Below, piece after piece: positions 50,163 to 58,851 of a stretch of 64,000 nucleotides of DNA. Under the pieces are notes generated by a model. That model was not told the origin of the DNA, ran no database searches, and saw only the letters and a program-made list of their open reading frames with translations. Position numbers and translations under genes: made by a program. This DNA comes from Planctomycetota bacterium (lineage in GTDB: Bacteria; Planctomycetota; Phycisphaerae; Phycisphaerales; UBA1924): the NCBI GenBank assembly GCA_030950285.1, contig JAUZRR010000014.1, positions 16,906-80,905 of the forward strand. The letters are read 5' to 3'. How positions within the stretch are numbered: the stretch's first letter is position 1; each line of letters begins with the position of its first letter.

Positions 50163-51676
50163 ACGCGCGGGCTGCGGCAGTGAGCAAGCCGGTGGAGGTC
50201 GGTGCGTCGCAAGGCGCGACGTCGGAGTCGTTGCGGCTTATGCCGGCGGGATCCGAGGACGGCGCGGGATCGGCGGTTGTGCCGAGCGGGGCTGTGCGGC
50301 TGCGCGGGGCGGAGGCTGTGCGTGTCGGTTTGCGTGAACGGTTTGCAGCGAGAAATCCGTACTGGGTTGGGGAGAAGGCGTTGCACGCGGTGGAGTCCGA
50401 CCCGCGCGCGGTGAAGACTGATCGGGCGCACACGCAGAACCCGCATTACCAGCTCGGGCTTTCGCTTGCGCCGGCGTACATCGCGTTTGCGAGGCACATT
50501 GTCGAGCACGCCGAGGCGTTTGACCGGGTGTATTTTTTGAGCCGCGAGGGCTGGATGTTTATGCGGATGTACCACCGCATCGCGGCTGCGCTGGGCGTTC
50601 GGAGCAAGAAGCCTCGGGGGACGTATCTTGCGGTAAACCGTCGGCTGAGCTTTTTGGCGAGCATGGACGGGTTGACGCAGCCGGAGATCGCGAGAATCTG
50701 GGCGCAGTACCCGGGGCAGTCGCTGCGGCGGCTGCTGCGGAATTTGTGTTTGCCGGAGGATATTTTCTTTCACCTGGCGGCGCGTCACGGGCTGACGGAT
50801 CCGGACAAGCCGATCCGGCGGCCGAGGGAGCACGCGGAGTTCGGTGCGTTCGTGCGCGACGAGCATGTGCAGCGGGCGTTCGAGTTGCACCGGGACGAGC
50901 TGCGTGGCTTGCTGACGGGGTATCTCGAGCAGCGGGGTTTCTTTGAGGCCGATCGGGTGGCGCTGGTGGATATCGGGTGGAAGGGGTCGATCCAGACCAA
51001 CCTGCACCGGGCGGTGCGGGGGCGGGAGGATTGTCCGGAGATGCACGGCATGTATTTCGGGCTCGACCACAAGCCGGGGATGGATGCGCCGGGCTCGACC
51101 AAGCACGGGTTTTATTGCGACACGCGGGTGGGGGACTGGCTGAGCGAGTGCTTGTTGACGCACAACTCGGTCTTTGAGATGTTTGCGACCGCGCCGCACG
51201 GGACGGTTGGGGGGTACAGCCGCGACCGGCGGGGGTGGGTCCATGCTGAGGCGCGGGCCGAGGCGGAGGAGTCGCGCAACTTTCGGGGGAGGTTCCGCGA
51301 GGTATGGCAGGGGATCGGCGATTATCTGAGTGACTATCTGCACACGCCCGGGGCGCTCGAGGTCAGCGCTGCGGAGCTGCGGCCGGCGGTGCTTGATCGA
51401 GTGCGGCGGTATGTGCTTTACCCGACGGCGGCCGAGGCGCGGTCGTATCTGGAGTATTCGCACGTCGAGAGTTTCGGTGTGTTTCAGGTGTCGAAGTACC
51501 ACTTCAAGGGTTCGTGGAAGTGGATATTGCGTACGCGGCCGTACCGCGAGGCACCGGCTCGGCTGGTGCAGACGTTGCGGGCGCAGCGTTGGCCGGCGGG
51601 GGGTTTGAAGCGGTCGCGGGTGCCGTTGGCGTCGTGGGTGTTTGATCTTGTGGAGACCCGGCGGCGGGCGCGGTAA
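50159..51676 (+). CDS. HAD-less polysaccharide-cluster protein
   Basis: 505 residues. Matches residues about 270-640 of the 13688-15889 protein: YFLSREGWMFMRM against HYCTREGEFFRR, and ALVDIGWKGSIQTNL against VVDIGWRGTIHDN, with ARIWAQYPGQSLRRLL against MRVWTQYSEQSMGQLL. It lacks the N-terminal HAD domain. The first 80 residues are low in complexity. It lies far from the polysaccharide region, next to nuoD and an FMN reductase, so the module may act alone. Confidence 0.75.
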   Translation: MNARAAAVSKPVEVGASQGATSESLRLMPAGSEDGAGSAVVPSGAVRLRGAEAVRVGLRERFAARNPYWVGEKALHAVESDPRAVKTDRAHTQNPHYQLGLSLAPAYIAFARHIVEHAEAFDRVYFLSREGWMFMRMYHRIAAALGVRSKKPRGTYLAVNRRLSFLASMDGLTQPEIARIWAQYPGQSLRRLLRNLCLPEDIFFHLAARHGLTDPDKPIRRPREHAEFGAFVRDEHVQRAFELHRDELRGLLTGYLEQRGFFEADRVALVDIGWKGSIQTNLHRAVRGREDCPEMHGMYFGLDHKPGMDAPGSTKHGFYCDTRVGDWLSECLLTHNSVFEMFATAPHGTVGGYSRDRRGWVHAEARAEAEESRNFRGRFREVWQGIGDYLSDYLHTPGALEVSAAELRPAVLDRVRRYVLYPTAAEARSYLEYSHVESFGVFQVSKYHFKGSWKWILRTRPYREAPARLVQTLRAQRWPAGGLKRSRVPLASWVFDLVETRRRAR

Positions 51677-51751
51677 GGATTGCCCGGTACCATACTTTGT
51701 TTTGAGCGATGCACGATTTGCGTCGGAACCCAGTTCAGGAGATATCTTACG

Positions 51752-52330
51752 ATGGCCTCGCCCCGACTTATTACGTTTGCTGGTAGCGCCCGGCGCGACT
51801 CATGGAACAAGAAGCTGGCAGCTGCGGCTGCGGCGATGGCGCGTGAGGCTGGCGCCGAGGTCACGCTCCTTGATCTGGCGGAGTATCCGATGCCGATCAT
51901 GGACGAGGACACCGAATCTGCGGAGGGGCTTCCTGAGCATGCGCTGAAGCTCAAGGATTTGTTCAAGGCGCATGACGGGTTTCTGGTGAGCTGTCCGGAG
52001 TACAACGGGTCGATCACGCCGTTGCTGAAGAACACGATCGACTGGCTGAGCCGCCCTCGGGAGGGTGAGGCAACGCTGGCGTGCTTTGACGGCAAGGCGG
52101 TGGGGCTGCTCGCGGCGTCACCCGGGGGGCTGGGGGGGATCCGGGGGCTGGTCCATGTGCGGGCGATTCTGGGAGGGATCGGGGCGTATGTTGTGCCCAA
52201 ACAGTTTGCGCTCTCGAATGCCCACGCGGCGTTCAATCCGGACGGCTCGTTGGTCGATCCTGCTCATGTCAAGGGTGTTCGTTCGGTGGTTGACGCGACG
52301 GTGCGTACGGCGGATCGGCTTGGTGGGTGA
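51752..52330 (+). CDS. NADPH-dependent FMN reductase family protein
   Basis: 192 residues, flavodoxin-like. FAGSARRDSWNKKLAAAA is the FMN phosphate loop, CPEYNGSITPLLKNTIDWLSR the FMN ring site, and SPGGLGGIRGLVHVR the third loop. It reduces flavin or quinone-like substrates. ATG at 51752 with CAGGAGATATC upstream. Confidence 0.88.
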   Translation: MASPRLITFAGSARRDSWNKKLAAAAAAMAREAGAEVTLLDLAEYPMPIMDEDTESAEGLPEHALKLKDLFKAHDGFLVSCPEYNGSITPLLKNTIDWLSRPREGEATLACFDGKAVGLLAASPGGLGGIRGLVHVRAILGGIGAYVVPKQFALSNAHAAFNPDGSLVDPAHVKGVRSVVDATVRTADRLGG

Positions 52331-52526
52331 GGCGGTCCGGATAACCGTGGAGCGCGGAACGGCTTGTGTTCGGGCATCGGGCGGGGGATTTGTTGGATTC
52401 GGCGTCCCGAGAAGGTAGAGTGTGTTGTTGCGGCTGGGATTCGCTCGGAGCGAAGGCCGGGGCTGCGAGCGGTCGAGCATGATCGCGACTGGTTGGGCTT
52501 GGTCTTGCGCAAGGGATTGCACGCCG

Positions 52527-53108
52527 ATGGAAGACGACGGTTCGCCGAACGCTGAGCCTCCGAGTCCGGGAGACTTGCGCTGCGCCCTTGCCATCGAGAT
52601 TATTGACGAGCGCCGGGCTTTGGGCGGCGCGAAGTGTGCATGGATCGAGTCGGCAGCGGCTGCGGCGTTGGGGCCGGTTGCGCTGGCCGGGGGCGGGGTT
52701 CGTGTGCGCATTGTTGATGACGCGGAGATGGCAGCGGCACACGAGCGGTGGTCGGGGGTGGCGGGGACGACCGACGTGCTGACCTTTGATCTCCGTGAGG
52801 GGGGTGAGGGGGGTGAGGGGGGTGAGGGGGGTGAGGGGGCGTTGGACGTGGATATTTTGGTGTGTGTGGACGAGGCGCGGCGGCAGGCGAGCGCACGCGG
52901 GCTTGCGCCCGAGTACGAGGTGTTGCTCTACGTGGTGCACGGCGTGCTGCATTGTCTTGGGCACGACGACCACGACGAGGCGGCGGCGGCGAGCATGCAC
53001 GCTGAGGAGGACCGGTTGTTGGGGGCGGCGGGCGTTGGTCCGGTGTATTCGGTCGCGGCACGGGGAGCGGCGGGTGGGCCCGAGACACTGCAGGAGCCGG
53101 GGCGTTGA
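52527..53108 (+). CDS. ybeY: Endoribonuclease YbeY
   Basis: 193 residues. HGVLHCLGHDDHDEAAAASMHAEEDRLL is the zinc motif HGxLHxxGxDH. Processes 16S rRNA 3' end and helps ribosome quality control. A run of five 9-bp repeats (52795-52839) inserts REGGEGGEGGEGGEG in the central loop. Stop overlaps the next start (TTGA). ATG at 52527. Confidence 0.92.
   Translation: MEDDGSPNAEPPSPGDLRCALAIEIIDERRALGGAKCAWIESAAAAALGPVALAGGGVRVRIVDDAEMAAAHERWSGVAGTTDVLTFDLREGGEGGEGGEGGEGALDVDILVCVDEARRQASARGLAPEYEVLLYVVHGVLHCLGHDDHDEAAAASMHAEEDRLLGAAGVGPVYSVAARGAAGGPETLQEPGR
52795..52839. repeat. Five 9-bp repeats inside ybeY
   Basis: GTGAGGGGG occurs five times in tandem and codes for G-E-G triplets. Expansion would keep the frame. 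Confidence 0.85.
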
Positions 53109-54475
53109 GCGCGACGACGGGACTATTGATAGCGATCCTGGCGTTGGCTGCTTCGGCGGTGTTTGCCACGTTGCACATGGCGCTGGGGTCGCTTGTGCGG
53201 ACGACGCTCCAGGACATGGTGGAGGCTGCGGGCAAGCCGAAGTTGAAGCACAGGGCCGATCGTATCGTGGCGGATATCGAGGGGCATCGTGTGGCGATCG
53301 GGTTGCCTCGCATCGTGTCGACGGTGCTGGTGGTGGTGGGGTTGTTGTTCTGGATTGCTCAGCCCGGGGCGGCTGGCGATTCGGTGGTTGCGTCGGGGGC
53401 ACCGACGACGTTGCACGTGGTGCTGACGGTGGGTATTTCGTGGATTGTGTTGTGGCTGGTCGCGTTTGTGGTGCCGAGCAGTATTGCAGAGCACACGGGC
53501 GAGGCGGTGCTGCTGCGGTTTTCCTGGCTTGTGCGGGTGGTGTATGTGGTGGCGACGCCGCTGATCGGTGCGAGCCGGTTGGTTGATGAGATCGTACGTC
53601 GGCTTGCGCGGGTTGACGCCGACAGCGAGGCCGAGGCGCTCGAGGCGGAGCTTCTGAGTGTGGTCGAGGAGGGTCGGGCGGAGGGTCAGTTTGACGAGGC
53701 TGAGCAGGAGATGATCGAGGCGGTGGTGGAGTTTCGCTCGACGACGGTGGAGCAGATCATGACGCCTCGGACGGAGATCAGGGCGTTGGCGTACACGGAT
53801 GATCTTGAGAAGGTCAAGGCGTATGTGCGTGACGGCGGGCACAGCCGGATTCCGGTGTACCGGGAGAGTTTGGATCATTTGGTGGGCGTGCTCTACGCGA
53901 AGGATCTTTTGCGGTGGATGAGTGCTCGGGAAGTCGATCCGGTCTTTTCGCTCGAGAGCATTGTCCGGCCGGTGGTGTTTGTGCCGGAGACCAAGACCGT
54001 TCGTCAGCTGATGGCCGAGTTGCTCGCGCAGAAGGTGCATATCGCGCTGGTCATTGACGAATACGGCGGGACGGCGGGGTTGGTGACGTTTGAGGATATT
54101 GTCGAAGAAATCTTTGGCGAGATTCAGGACGAGTACGAGGACCCGGCGCAGCCTCTGCCCGAGGTTGTCGTTGATGCCCAGACCGGGACCGCGACGATCG
54201 ATGCGCGCATGAACGTGGACGACGCCAACGACGAGCTCGAGGAGCTTCGGCTCGAGATTCCGGATCACGAAGATTACGACACGGTGGGCGGGTTTGTGAC
54301 GGTGCAGCTGGGGCGGATCCCCAAGGCGGGGGAGTCGTTTGTTGCTGAGGGGCTGGCGGTGGAGGTGCTCGAAGCCGAGCCGACGCGGGTGGTGCGGATC
54401 CGGGTTGGTGCTGCTCGGGCGACGGATCCGGGCGACGGGCCGTCGGAGAGCCAGGACCGGGCGATGGCGAAGTAG
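53105..54475 (+). CDS. CNNM/CorC-type membrane protein with CBS pair
   Basis: 456 residues. Four N-terminal helices (DUF21/CNNM region, 1-170), then two CBS domains (EQIMTPRTEIRALAYTDD, HSRIPVYRESLDHLVGVLY; VHIALVIDEYGGTAGLVTFE) and a CorC/HlyC C-terminal domain (TIDARMNVDDANDELEELRL). Linked to Mg/Co transport. TTG at 53105 overlaps the ybeY stop (TTGA). The ybeY-corC order is common in bacteria, which supports the call. Confidence 0.88.
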   Translation: MSATTGLLIAILALAASAVFATLHMALGSLVRTTLQDMVEAAGKPKLKHRADRIVADIEGHRVAIGLPRIVSTVLVVVGLLFWIAQPGAAGDSVVASGAPTTLHVVLTVGISWIVLWLVAFVVPSSIAEHTGEAVLLRFSWLVRVVYVVATPLIGASRLVDEIVRRLARVDADSEAEALEAELLSVVEEGRAEGQFDEAEQEMIEAVVEFRSTTVEQIMTPRTEIRALAYTDDLEKVKAYVRDGGHSRIPVYRESLDHLVGVLYAKDLLRWMSAREVDPVFSLESIVRPVVFVPETKTVRQLMAELLAQKVHIALVIDEYGGTAGLVTFEDIVEEIFGEIQDEYEDPAQPLPEVVVDAQTGTATIDARMNVDDANDELEELRLEIPDHEDYDTVGGFVTVQLGRIPKAGESFVAEGLAVEVLEAEPTRVVRIRVGAARATDPGDGPSESQDRAMAK

Positions 54476-54540
54476 GGTGTGCTGCGGAAGAGCTGGGGGC
54501 TGAGGATTCATCGGGTGTCGGTCGGCGCGTACTATTTTCT

Positions 54541-56157
54541 ATGCCGCTGCACCTGTACAACACGCTGACGCGAACGACCGAGTTGTTTCTTCCTGCCGAT
54601 CCGGGGGAGGTGACGTTTTATACGTGCGGGCCGACGGTGTACGACGACGCGCACATCGGGAACTTTCGGGCGTTTTTGGCTGCGGATCTGCTGCGGCGGT
54701 GGATCGAGAGCCCGCTGTGCGAGTTGGAGAACGATGCGCGGCCGGATGAAGAGCGAGCGAAGGGCCGTCGGGTTGTGCATGTGATGAACATCACGGATGT
54801 CGGGCATATGACCGAGGACGGCAATGCTGACGGCGGCGGTGAGGACAAGATGGCAGCTGCGGCGCGGCGGCTTGTCGGGGCTGTGCAGGGGGCGAAGAAG
54901 TCTGGCACGGCGCACGCGGCGGCGGATGTTGATGCGGGCGATCCGTATTCGATTGCGGATTTTTACGCGGCGAGGTTTGTGGAGGACGCCCGCAAGCTGG
55001 GGCTGCGGGTTGCGATCGAAGCCGAGGCGGACCCGAGTTTGTTGCCGCGCGCGACGCAGAACGTGCCTGGCATGATCGCGATGATCGGGCGGCTTGTCGA
55101 GCGAGGGTTTGCGTATCAGGCCGGGGAGGCGGTGTACTTTGACGTGCAGAAGTTTGCGGGGTACGGGTCGCTGAGTGGGAACTCGATCGACGAGCTGCGC
55201 GGCGGCGCGGGGGGGCGGGTGGATGCCGAGCATCAGGCGGCGAAGCGGCATCCGGCCGATTTTTTGCTATGGAAGGCCGACGCGTCGCACCTGATGAAGT
55301 GGGACTCGCCTTGGGGCGCGGGGTATCCGGGCTGGCATATCGAGTGCTCGGTGATGAGTCTCGATCGGTTGGTTGTCGGCGGGCTCGAGCGGGTGCTTGC
55401 GGCGTCTGAGGGCGGGATTGAGGGCGGGTTCGAGATCGATCTGCACTCTGGAGGCGAGGACAATATTTTCCCGCACCACGAGTGCGAGCGTGCGCAGAGT
55501 TGTGCGTGTACGGGGGGCGAGCGGTTTGCGCGGCACTGGTTTCACGCGAGGTTTTTGCTGGTCGAGGGCGAGAAAATGTCCAAGAGCAAGGGCAACTTCT
55601 TTACGGCGCGCGAGCTGTTTGCGAATGGGCACGAGGCGGCGGCGGTGCGGCTGGAGCTCGTCAAGACGCACTACCGGGCGAACGCGAACTTTACAGAGCA
55701 GGGGTTGAAGGACTCGGCGCGGATGGTCGAGCGGTGGCGTCGCGTCGTGGTGGCGGGGGAATCGTCGGGCGAGGCGGGGGCGCGGCCGGGCGGGATGCTC
55801 GACGAGTTTGCTGGCGCGATGCACGATGATCTGAACATTGCGGGGGCGCTGGGGGTGCTTAACGGATGGGTCGGCTCGCTCGATGCGCCGACGCGGGCCG
55901 ATGGGGCGGCGATGCGGGAGGTTGACAGCGTGCTGGGGGTGCTTGATCTTGTGCAGGCGGCAACGATGCGGACCGAGATCGGCGTGTTCACGGGTGTCGA
56001 GCCTTCGGCGGAGGTCGAGGGGCTGCTGCTCGAGCGGCGGGACGCGAAGAGAGCGAAGGACTTTGCCCGGGCCGATGCGATCCGGGATGAGCTTGCGGGG
56101 ATGGGGTTTGCGATCAAGGATGTCGCGGGGGGCAAGGTCGAGGTGAGCCGGGGATAG
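54541..56157 (+). CDS. cysS: Cysteinyl-tRNA synthetase
   Basis: 538 residues, class I. TCGPTVYDDAHIGN has the zinc Cys and HIGH box; WHIECSVMS and HHECERAQS give the other zinc ligands; KMSKSKGN is the second signature. An insertion of about 45 residues (EDGNADGGGEDKMAAAA to AAADVDAGD) follows MNITDVGHMT. The C-terminal region has an Ala/Gly-rich end with KRAKDFARADAIRDEL. Confidence 0.95.
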   Translation: MPLHLYNTLTRTTELFLPADPGEVTFYTCGPTVYDDAHIGNFRAFLAADLLRRWIESPLCELENDARPDEERAKGRRVVHVMNITDVGHMTEDGNADGGGEDKMAAAARRLVGAVQGAKKSGTAHAAADVDAGDPYSIADFYAARFVEDARKLGLRVAIEAEADPSLLPRATQNVPGMIAMIGRLVERGFAYQAGEAVYFDVQKFAGYGSLSGNSIDELRGGAGGRVDAEHQAAKRHPADFLLWKADASHLMKWDSPWGAGYPGWHIECSVMSLDRLVVGGLERVLAASEGGIEGGFEIDLHSGGEDNIFPHHECERAQSCACTGGERFARHWFHARFLLVEGEKMSKSKGNFFTARELFANGHEAAAVRLELVKTHYRANANFTEQGLKDSARMVERWRRVVVAGESSGEAGARPGGMLDEFAGAMHDDLNIAGALGVLNGWVGSLDAPTRADGAAMREVDSVLGVLDLVQAATMRTEIGVFTGVEPSAEVEGLLLERRDAKRAKDFARADAIRDELAGMGFAIKDVAGGKVEVSRG

Positions 56158-56184
56158 GGGACGGATTTGTGGGGGAAGAGGCCC

Positions 56185-56239
56185 CCAGCTCGCGCTTGAG
56201 GCTCGTGCAGAACACGACCGAGCTTGCGCTCGGGGCTCG
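56185..56239. repeat. Two interspersed palindrome copies
   Basis: A degenerate copy (56185-56206) and a good copy CCGAGCTTGCGCTCGGGGC (56218-56236) lie between cysS and the glutaminase gene. Family as at 6838, 30060 and 34081. Confidence 0.65.
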
Positions 56240-56261
56240 TGTGTGCACTATCCTTGGGCCC

Positions 56262-56939
56262 ATGATTCTGTTGATTGACAACTACGATTCGTTCACGTGG
56301 AACCTGGTGCAGCGGCTCGGTGAGATCGAGCCTTCGCTGGTGATCGGCGAGAGCTTGCTCGTGGTGCGCAACGACAAGATCACGCCCGACGAGGCGGCGG
56401 CGCTGGACAGTGGGCGCGGGCCGTCGCGGGTGATTATTTCGCCGGGGCCGTGTACGCCGAATGAGTCGGGGGTCTCGCCGGCGATTATCGAGCGGTTTGC
56501 GGGGCGGGTGCCGATTCTGGGTGTGTGTCTCGGGCACCAGTGCATGGGCGAGTTGCACGGGATGACGGTGACGCGGCACGCGATCCAGGTGCATGGGAAG
56601 ACGAGCCCGATTCGTCACGATGGCGCGGGCGTCTTTGCGGGGTTGAGCGATCCTTTTACAGCGACGCGGTACCACTCACTTGTTGTGCTGGCTGAGAGTG
56701 TGCCGGCTGTACCACTTGCGGGTGAGGGTGGATGGGTCGCGAGCGCGTGGGCTGAGGACTTGGTCGAGGCTGGGGACGGTGAGCGTGAACCGGTGCGGCA
56801 GCGGGTGGTGATGGGGTTGCGGCGCGTTTGGGGAAGCGGTGAAGTGCACTCGGCACCGCTCGAAGGCGTGCAGTTTCATCCGGAGAGTTTTTTGACCGAG
56901 GAGGGGCCGAGGCTTTTGCGGAACTTTCTGGAGATGTAG
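56262..56939 (+). CDS. Anthranilate/aminodeoxychorismate synthase glutaminase subunit
   Basis: 225 residues, class I glutamine amidotransferase. LIDNYDSFTWNLVQ is the TrpG/PabA start; GVCLGHQCMGE holds the nucleophile Cys and VQFHPESFLTEEG the catalytic His and Glu. It gives ammonia for tryptophan or folate synthesis. Partner subunit not in the window, so TrpG and PabA cannot be told apart. ATG at 56262. A stretch before VQFHPES (GEREPVRQRVVMGLRRVWGS) is a little longer than usual. Confidence 0.9.
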   Translation: MILLIDNYDSFTWNLVQRLGEIEPSLVIGESLLVVRNDKITPDEAAALDSGRGPSRVIISPGPCTPNESGVSPAIIERFAGRVPILGVCLGHQCMGELHGMTVTRHAIQVHGKTSPIRHDGAGVFAGLSDPFTATRYHSLVVLAESVPAVPLAGEGGWVASAWAEDLVEAGDGEREPVRQRVVMGLRRVWGSGEVHSAPLEGVQFHPESFLTEEGPRLLRNFLEM

Positions 56940-57003
56940 CTGGGTGTGGTGAGTTGTTGGGTTGTTTGCGTTCGAGAAGCACCCTCCGCCCAGCCCCCCC
57001 CGC

Positions 57004-57022
57004 GGGGCGCGGGAGGGGGAGC
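57004..57022. repeat. 19-bp dispersed G-rich repeat, copy 2
   Basis: Identical to 34955-34973. Confidence 0.6.
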
Positions 57023-57102
57023 AGGAGAAGCCGGAGCCCGGAAGGTATGCCGGGGCTCTTGGCGGGCGGGATGTTCGGGATGTTCTTGTTTTTCGCGGTT
57101 TT

Positions 57103-57729
57103 TCAGCAGCCTGCGGACCAGAGGTTGAAGAATGCGGTGACATCGCGGGTGTCGACGATGCCGTCCTGGTTGAAGTCGGCGCGGCAGTCGTTGGGGCAGG
57201 CGTTGATGAAAGCGATGCCGTTGGAGGTTTGTTCGTCACCGGTGCGAGTGAAGTTGCCGCAGACGACGAGGTCACCGACGGTCATGCCCCAGACTGCCTG
57301 GGGCGGGGCGAAGCCTGCGCCGAGTGAGCGCCACTGGGTGCCGTCCCAAGCGGCGAGGCTTTGGGTGTCTGCGACTCCGCCGGCGACGAGGAGTGCTTCG
57401 CCGTTGGCGTTGAAGGGTTGGATGCTGGTCATGAAGCCGTTGGTGTTGCCGTAGGAGATTCCGGAGCCGAGTTTGGCGTAGGTGTTGGTTGCGGGGTCGT
57501 ACTTTGCGATGCCCCGGAGGTTGTTGATGCCGCCGATTCGTTGGAAGGATCCGCCGATGTAGAGGGCCTGGCCGTTGCCGTCGTCCCATTCGGTGGCTGG
57601 GTCTGCGTAGCCGTCGCCGACGCCGGGGTTGCCGGGGGTGGTGTTCCAGGCGGGGTCGCACTGGGCAAGGGTGGTGGCGGTGGTTGCGGTGCAGAGCGCC
57701 ACGATCGTGGGAAGGCGGGGGATACGCAT
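57103..57729 (-). CDS. Exported protein with GC-type dockerin
   Basis: 208 residues. Signal peptide (MRIPRLPTIVALCTATTATTLAQ), a region with ALYIGGSFQRIGGINNLRGI, IAKYDPATNTYAKLGSGI and SLAAWDGTQWRSLGAGF that looks like beta-propeller blades, and a C-terminal dockerin repeat (DFNQDGIVDTRDVTAFFNLW) ending AGC. Only one full Asp-rich repeat is clear, so it may be a half dockerin. The blade count (two to three) is small for a full propeller, so the gene may be shortened. Confidence 0.7.
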   Translation of the reverse strand: MRIPRLPTIVALCTATTATTLAQCDPAWNTTPGNPGVGDGYADPATEWDDGNGQALYIGGSFQRIGGINNLRGIAKYDPATNTYAKLGSGISYGNTNGFMTSIQPFNANGEALLVAGGVADTQSLAAWDGTQWRSLGAGFAPPQAVWGMTVGDLVVCGNFTRTGDEQTSNGIAFINACPNDCRADFNQDGIVDTRDVTAFFNLWSAGC

Positions 57730-57850
57730 CGCGAGTTCTCTCCCCAGAAACGGGACGGGGTTCTTCCGCAGGGTAGAGGCAGACGCGGCGTGTGCCAAGG
57801 CGATATGTGTTGTGGCGGCGTGGATTTGCTCGGGGTGTTGTTGGTGGGGG

Positions 57851-58750
57851 TCAGAACCCGGACTGGTTTTTGCTGCCGCTGTTGATGAGTGTGGCGTTGT
57901 CCATGACGTAGAGTCCGATGAGCCAGCCGTTGACGAGGTAGGGGTCTGTGCGGAAGATGCCGGTGAGTGTGCCGTAGTTTGGGACGCCGCGGTTGAGGTC
58001 GAGAGGCTGTGTGAACTGGACCTCGACAGCGTCGTAGGGTGTGGGTGGCACGCCGATGCAGCAGCCGTCCCATTGGTTGAGCATGACCATGCACTCGTCG
58101 GCGGTTGCTGAGAGGAAGGGGAAGGCGACAAAGCCGGTGATGCTGACGTGCTTGCCGTCGAGGACTTTGATCCATTCGGGGATCTCGGCTTTGCCTTCTA
58201 TCTTTGGTGCGTAGTCGTGTTCGACGGCGATGAGCATGTCGAAGCTGATGACGTAGGGGGACTCGGCGGTGCCGTCGCCGGTGAGGGGGTAGCGTTCGTT
58301 GAGGGTTTTGGTGTTGGTTGCCTCGGGCGAGGTGTCGGTATCGTCATCGTCGTGGTCAGCAGCGGCGCTTGCAACCGCGTCGTCGTTGGCGAACGGGGTG
58401 GGGTCGCCGAAGAGTGTTGTGGGATCGAAGGGTTCGTCGGGGATGCCGACATCGACGATTGTGGTGTCGTCGGCGTCGGTCGCTGGGGCGGGCTCGCTGT
58501 CCGGCGTGATGGTGATGTTTTCTGGCAGCGTGCTGGGCTCGGTGTTCTCTGGTTCTTCGGCGTTCTGGGGTGCGCTTCGGGGTTGCGGCTGCAGGTCTGG
58601 TCTTTCTGGTGCATTGCTCGCATCGTGTGCGGGGGTGCGTGTCGCGGTGTTCGGGGTGTTTGGGGTGTTTGGGGGGTTATCGCCGCGTTTTGCCAGCAGG
58701 ACGCCGGTGGACGCCATGAGAACGATGATCAGTGTCCAGAAAGTCTTCAC
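57851..58750 (-). CDS. Exported DUF3299-like protein
   Basis: 299 residues from GTG 58750 (GAGGAG upstream). An N-terminal helix (FWTLIIVLMASTGVLLA) anchors or exports it; a low-complexity linker with NTPNTPNTA (9-bp DNA repeats, 58651-58677) and acidic/Pro stretches follows; the C-terminal domain (GKHVSITGFVAFPFL, MVMLNQWDGCCIGVPPTPYD) matches DUF3299, thought to relate to metal or cofactor handling in the periplasm. Confidence 0.7.
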   Translation of the reverse strand: MKTFWTLIIVLMASTGVLLAKRGDNPPNTPNTPNTATRTPAHDASNAPERPDLQPQPRSAPQNAEEPENTEPSTLPENITITPDSEPAPATDADDTTIVDVGIPDEPFDPTTLFGDPTPFANDDAVASAAADHDDDDTDTSPEATNTKTLNERYPLTGDGTAESPYVISFDMLIAVEHDYAPKIEGKAEIPEWIKVLDGKHVSITGFVAFPFLSATADECMVMLNQWDGCCIGVPPTPYDAVEVQFTQPLDLNRGVPNYGTLTGIFRTDPYLVNGWLIGLYVMDNATLINSGSKNQSGF

Positions 58751-58851
58751 TGTACAACTCCTCGGAGACCACACCGGCTGCACGTCGGGGCAACGTTCAT
58801 CCTGTGCATTCTAGGTTCTGTCTGGCAGGCTGTCCGGGGCCGCGGGATTGC

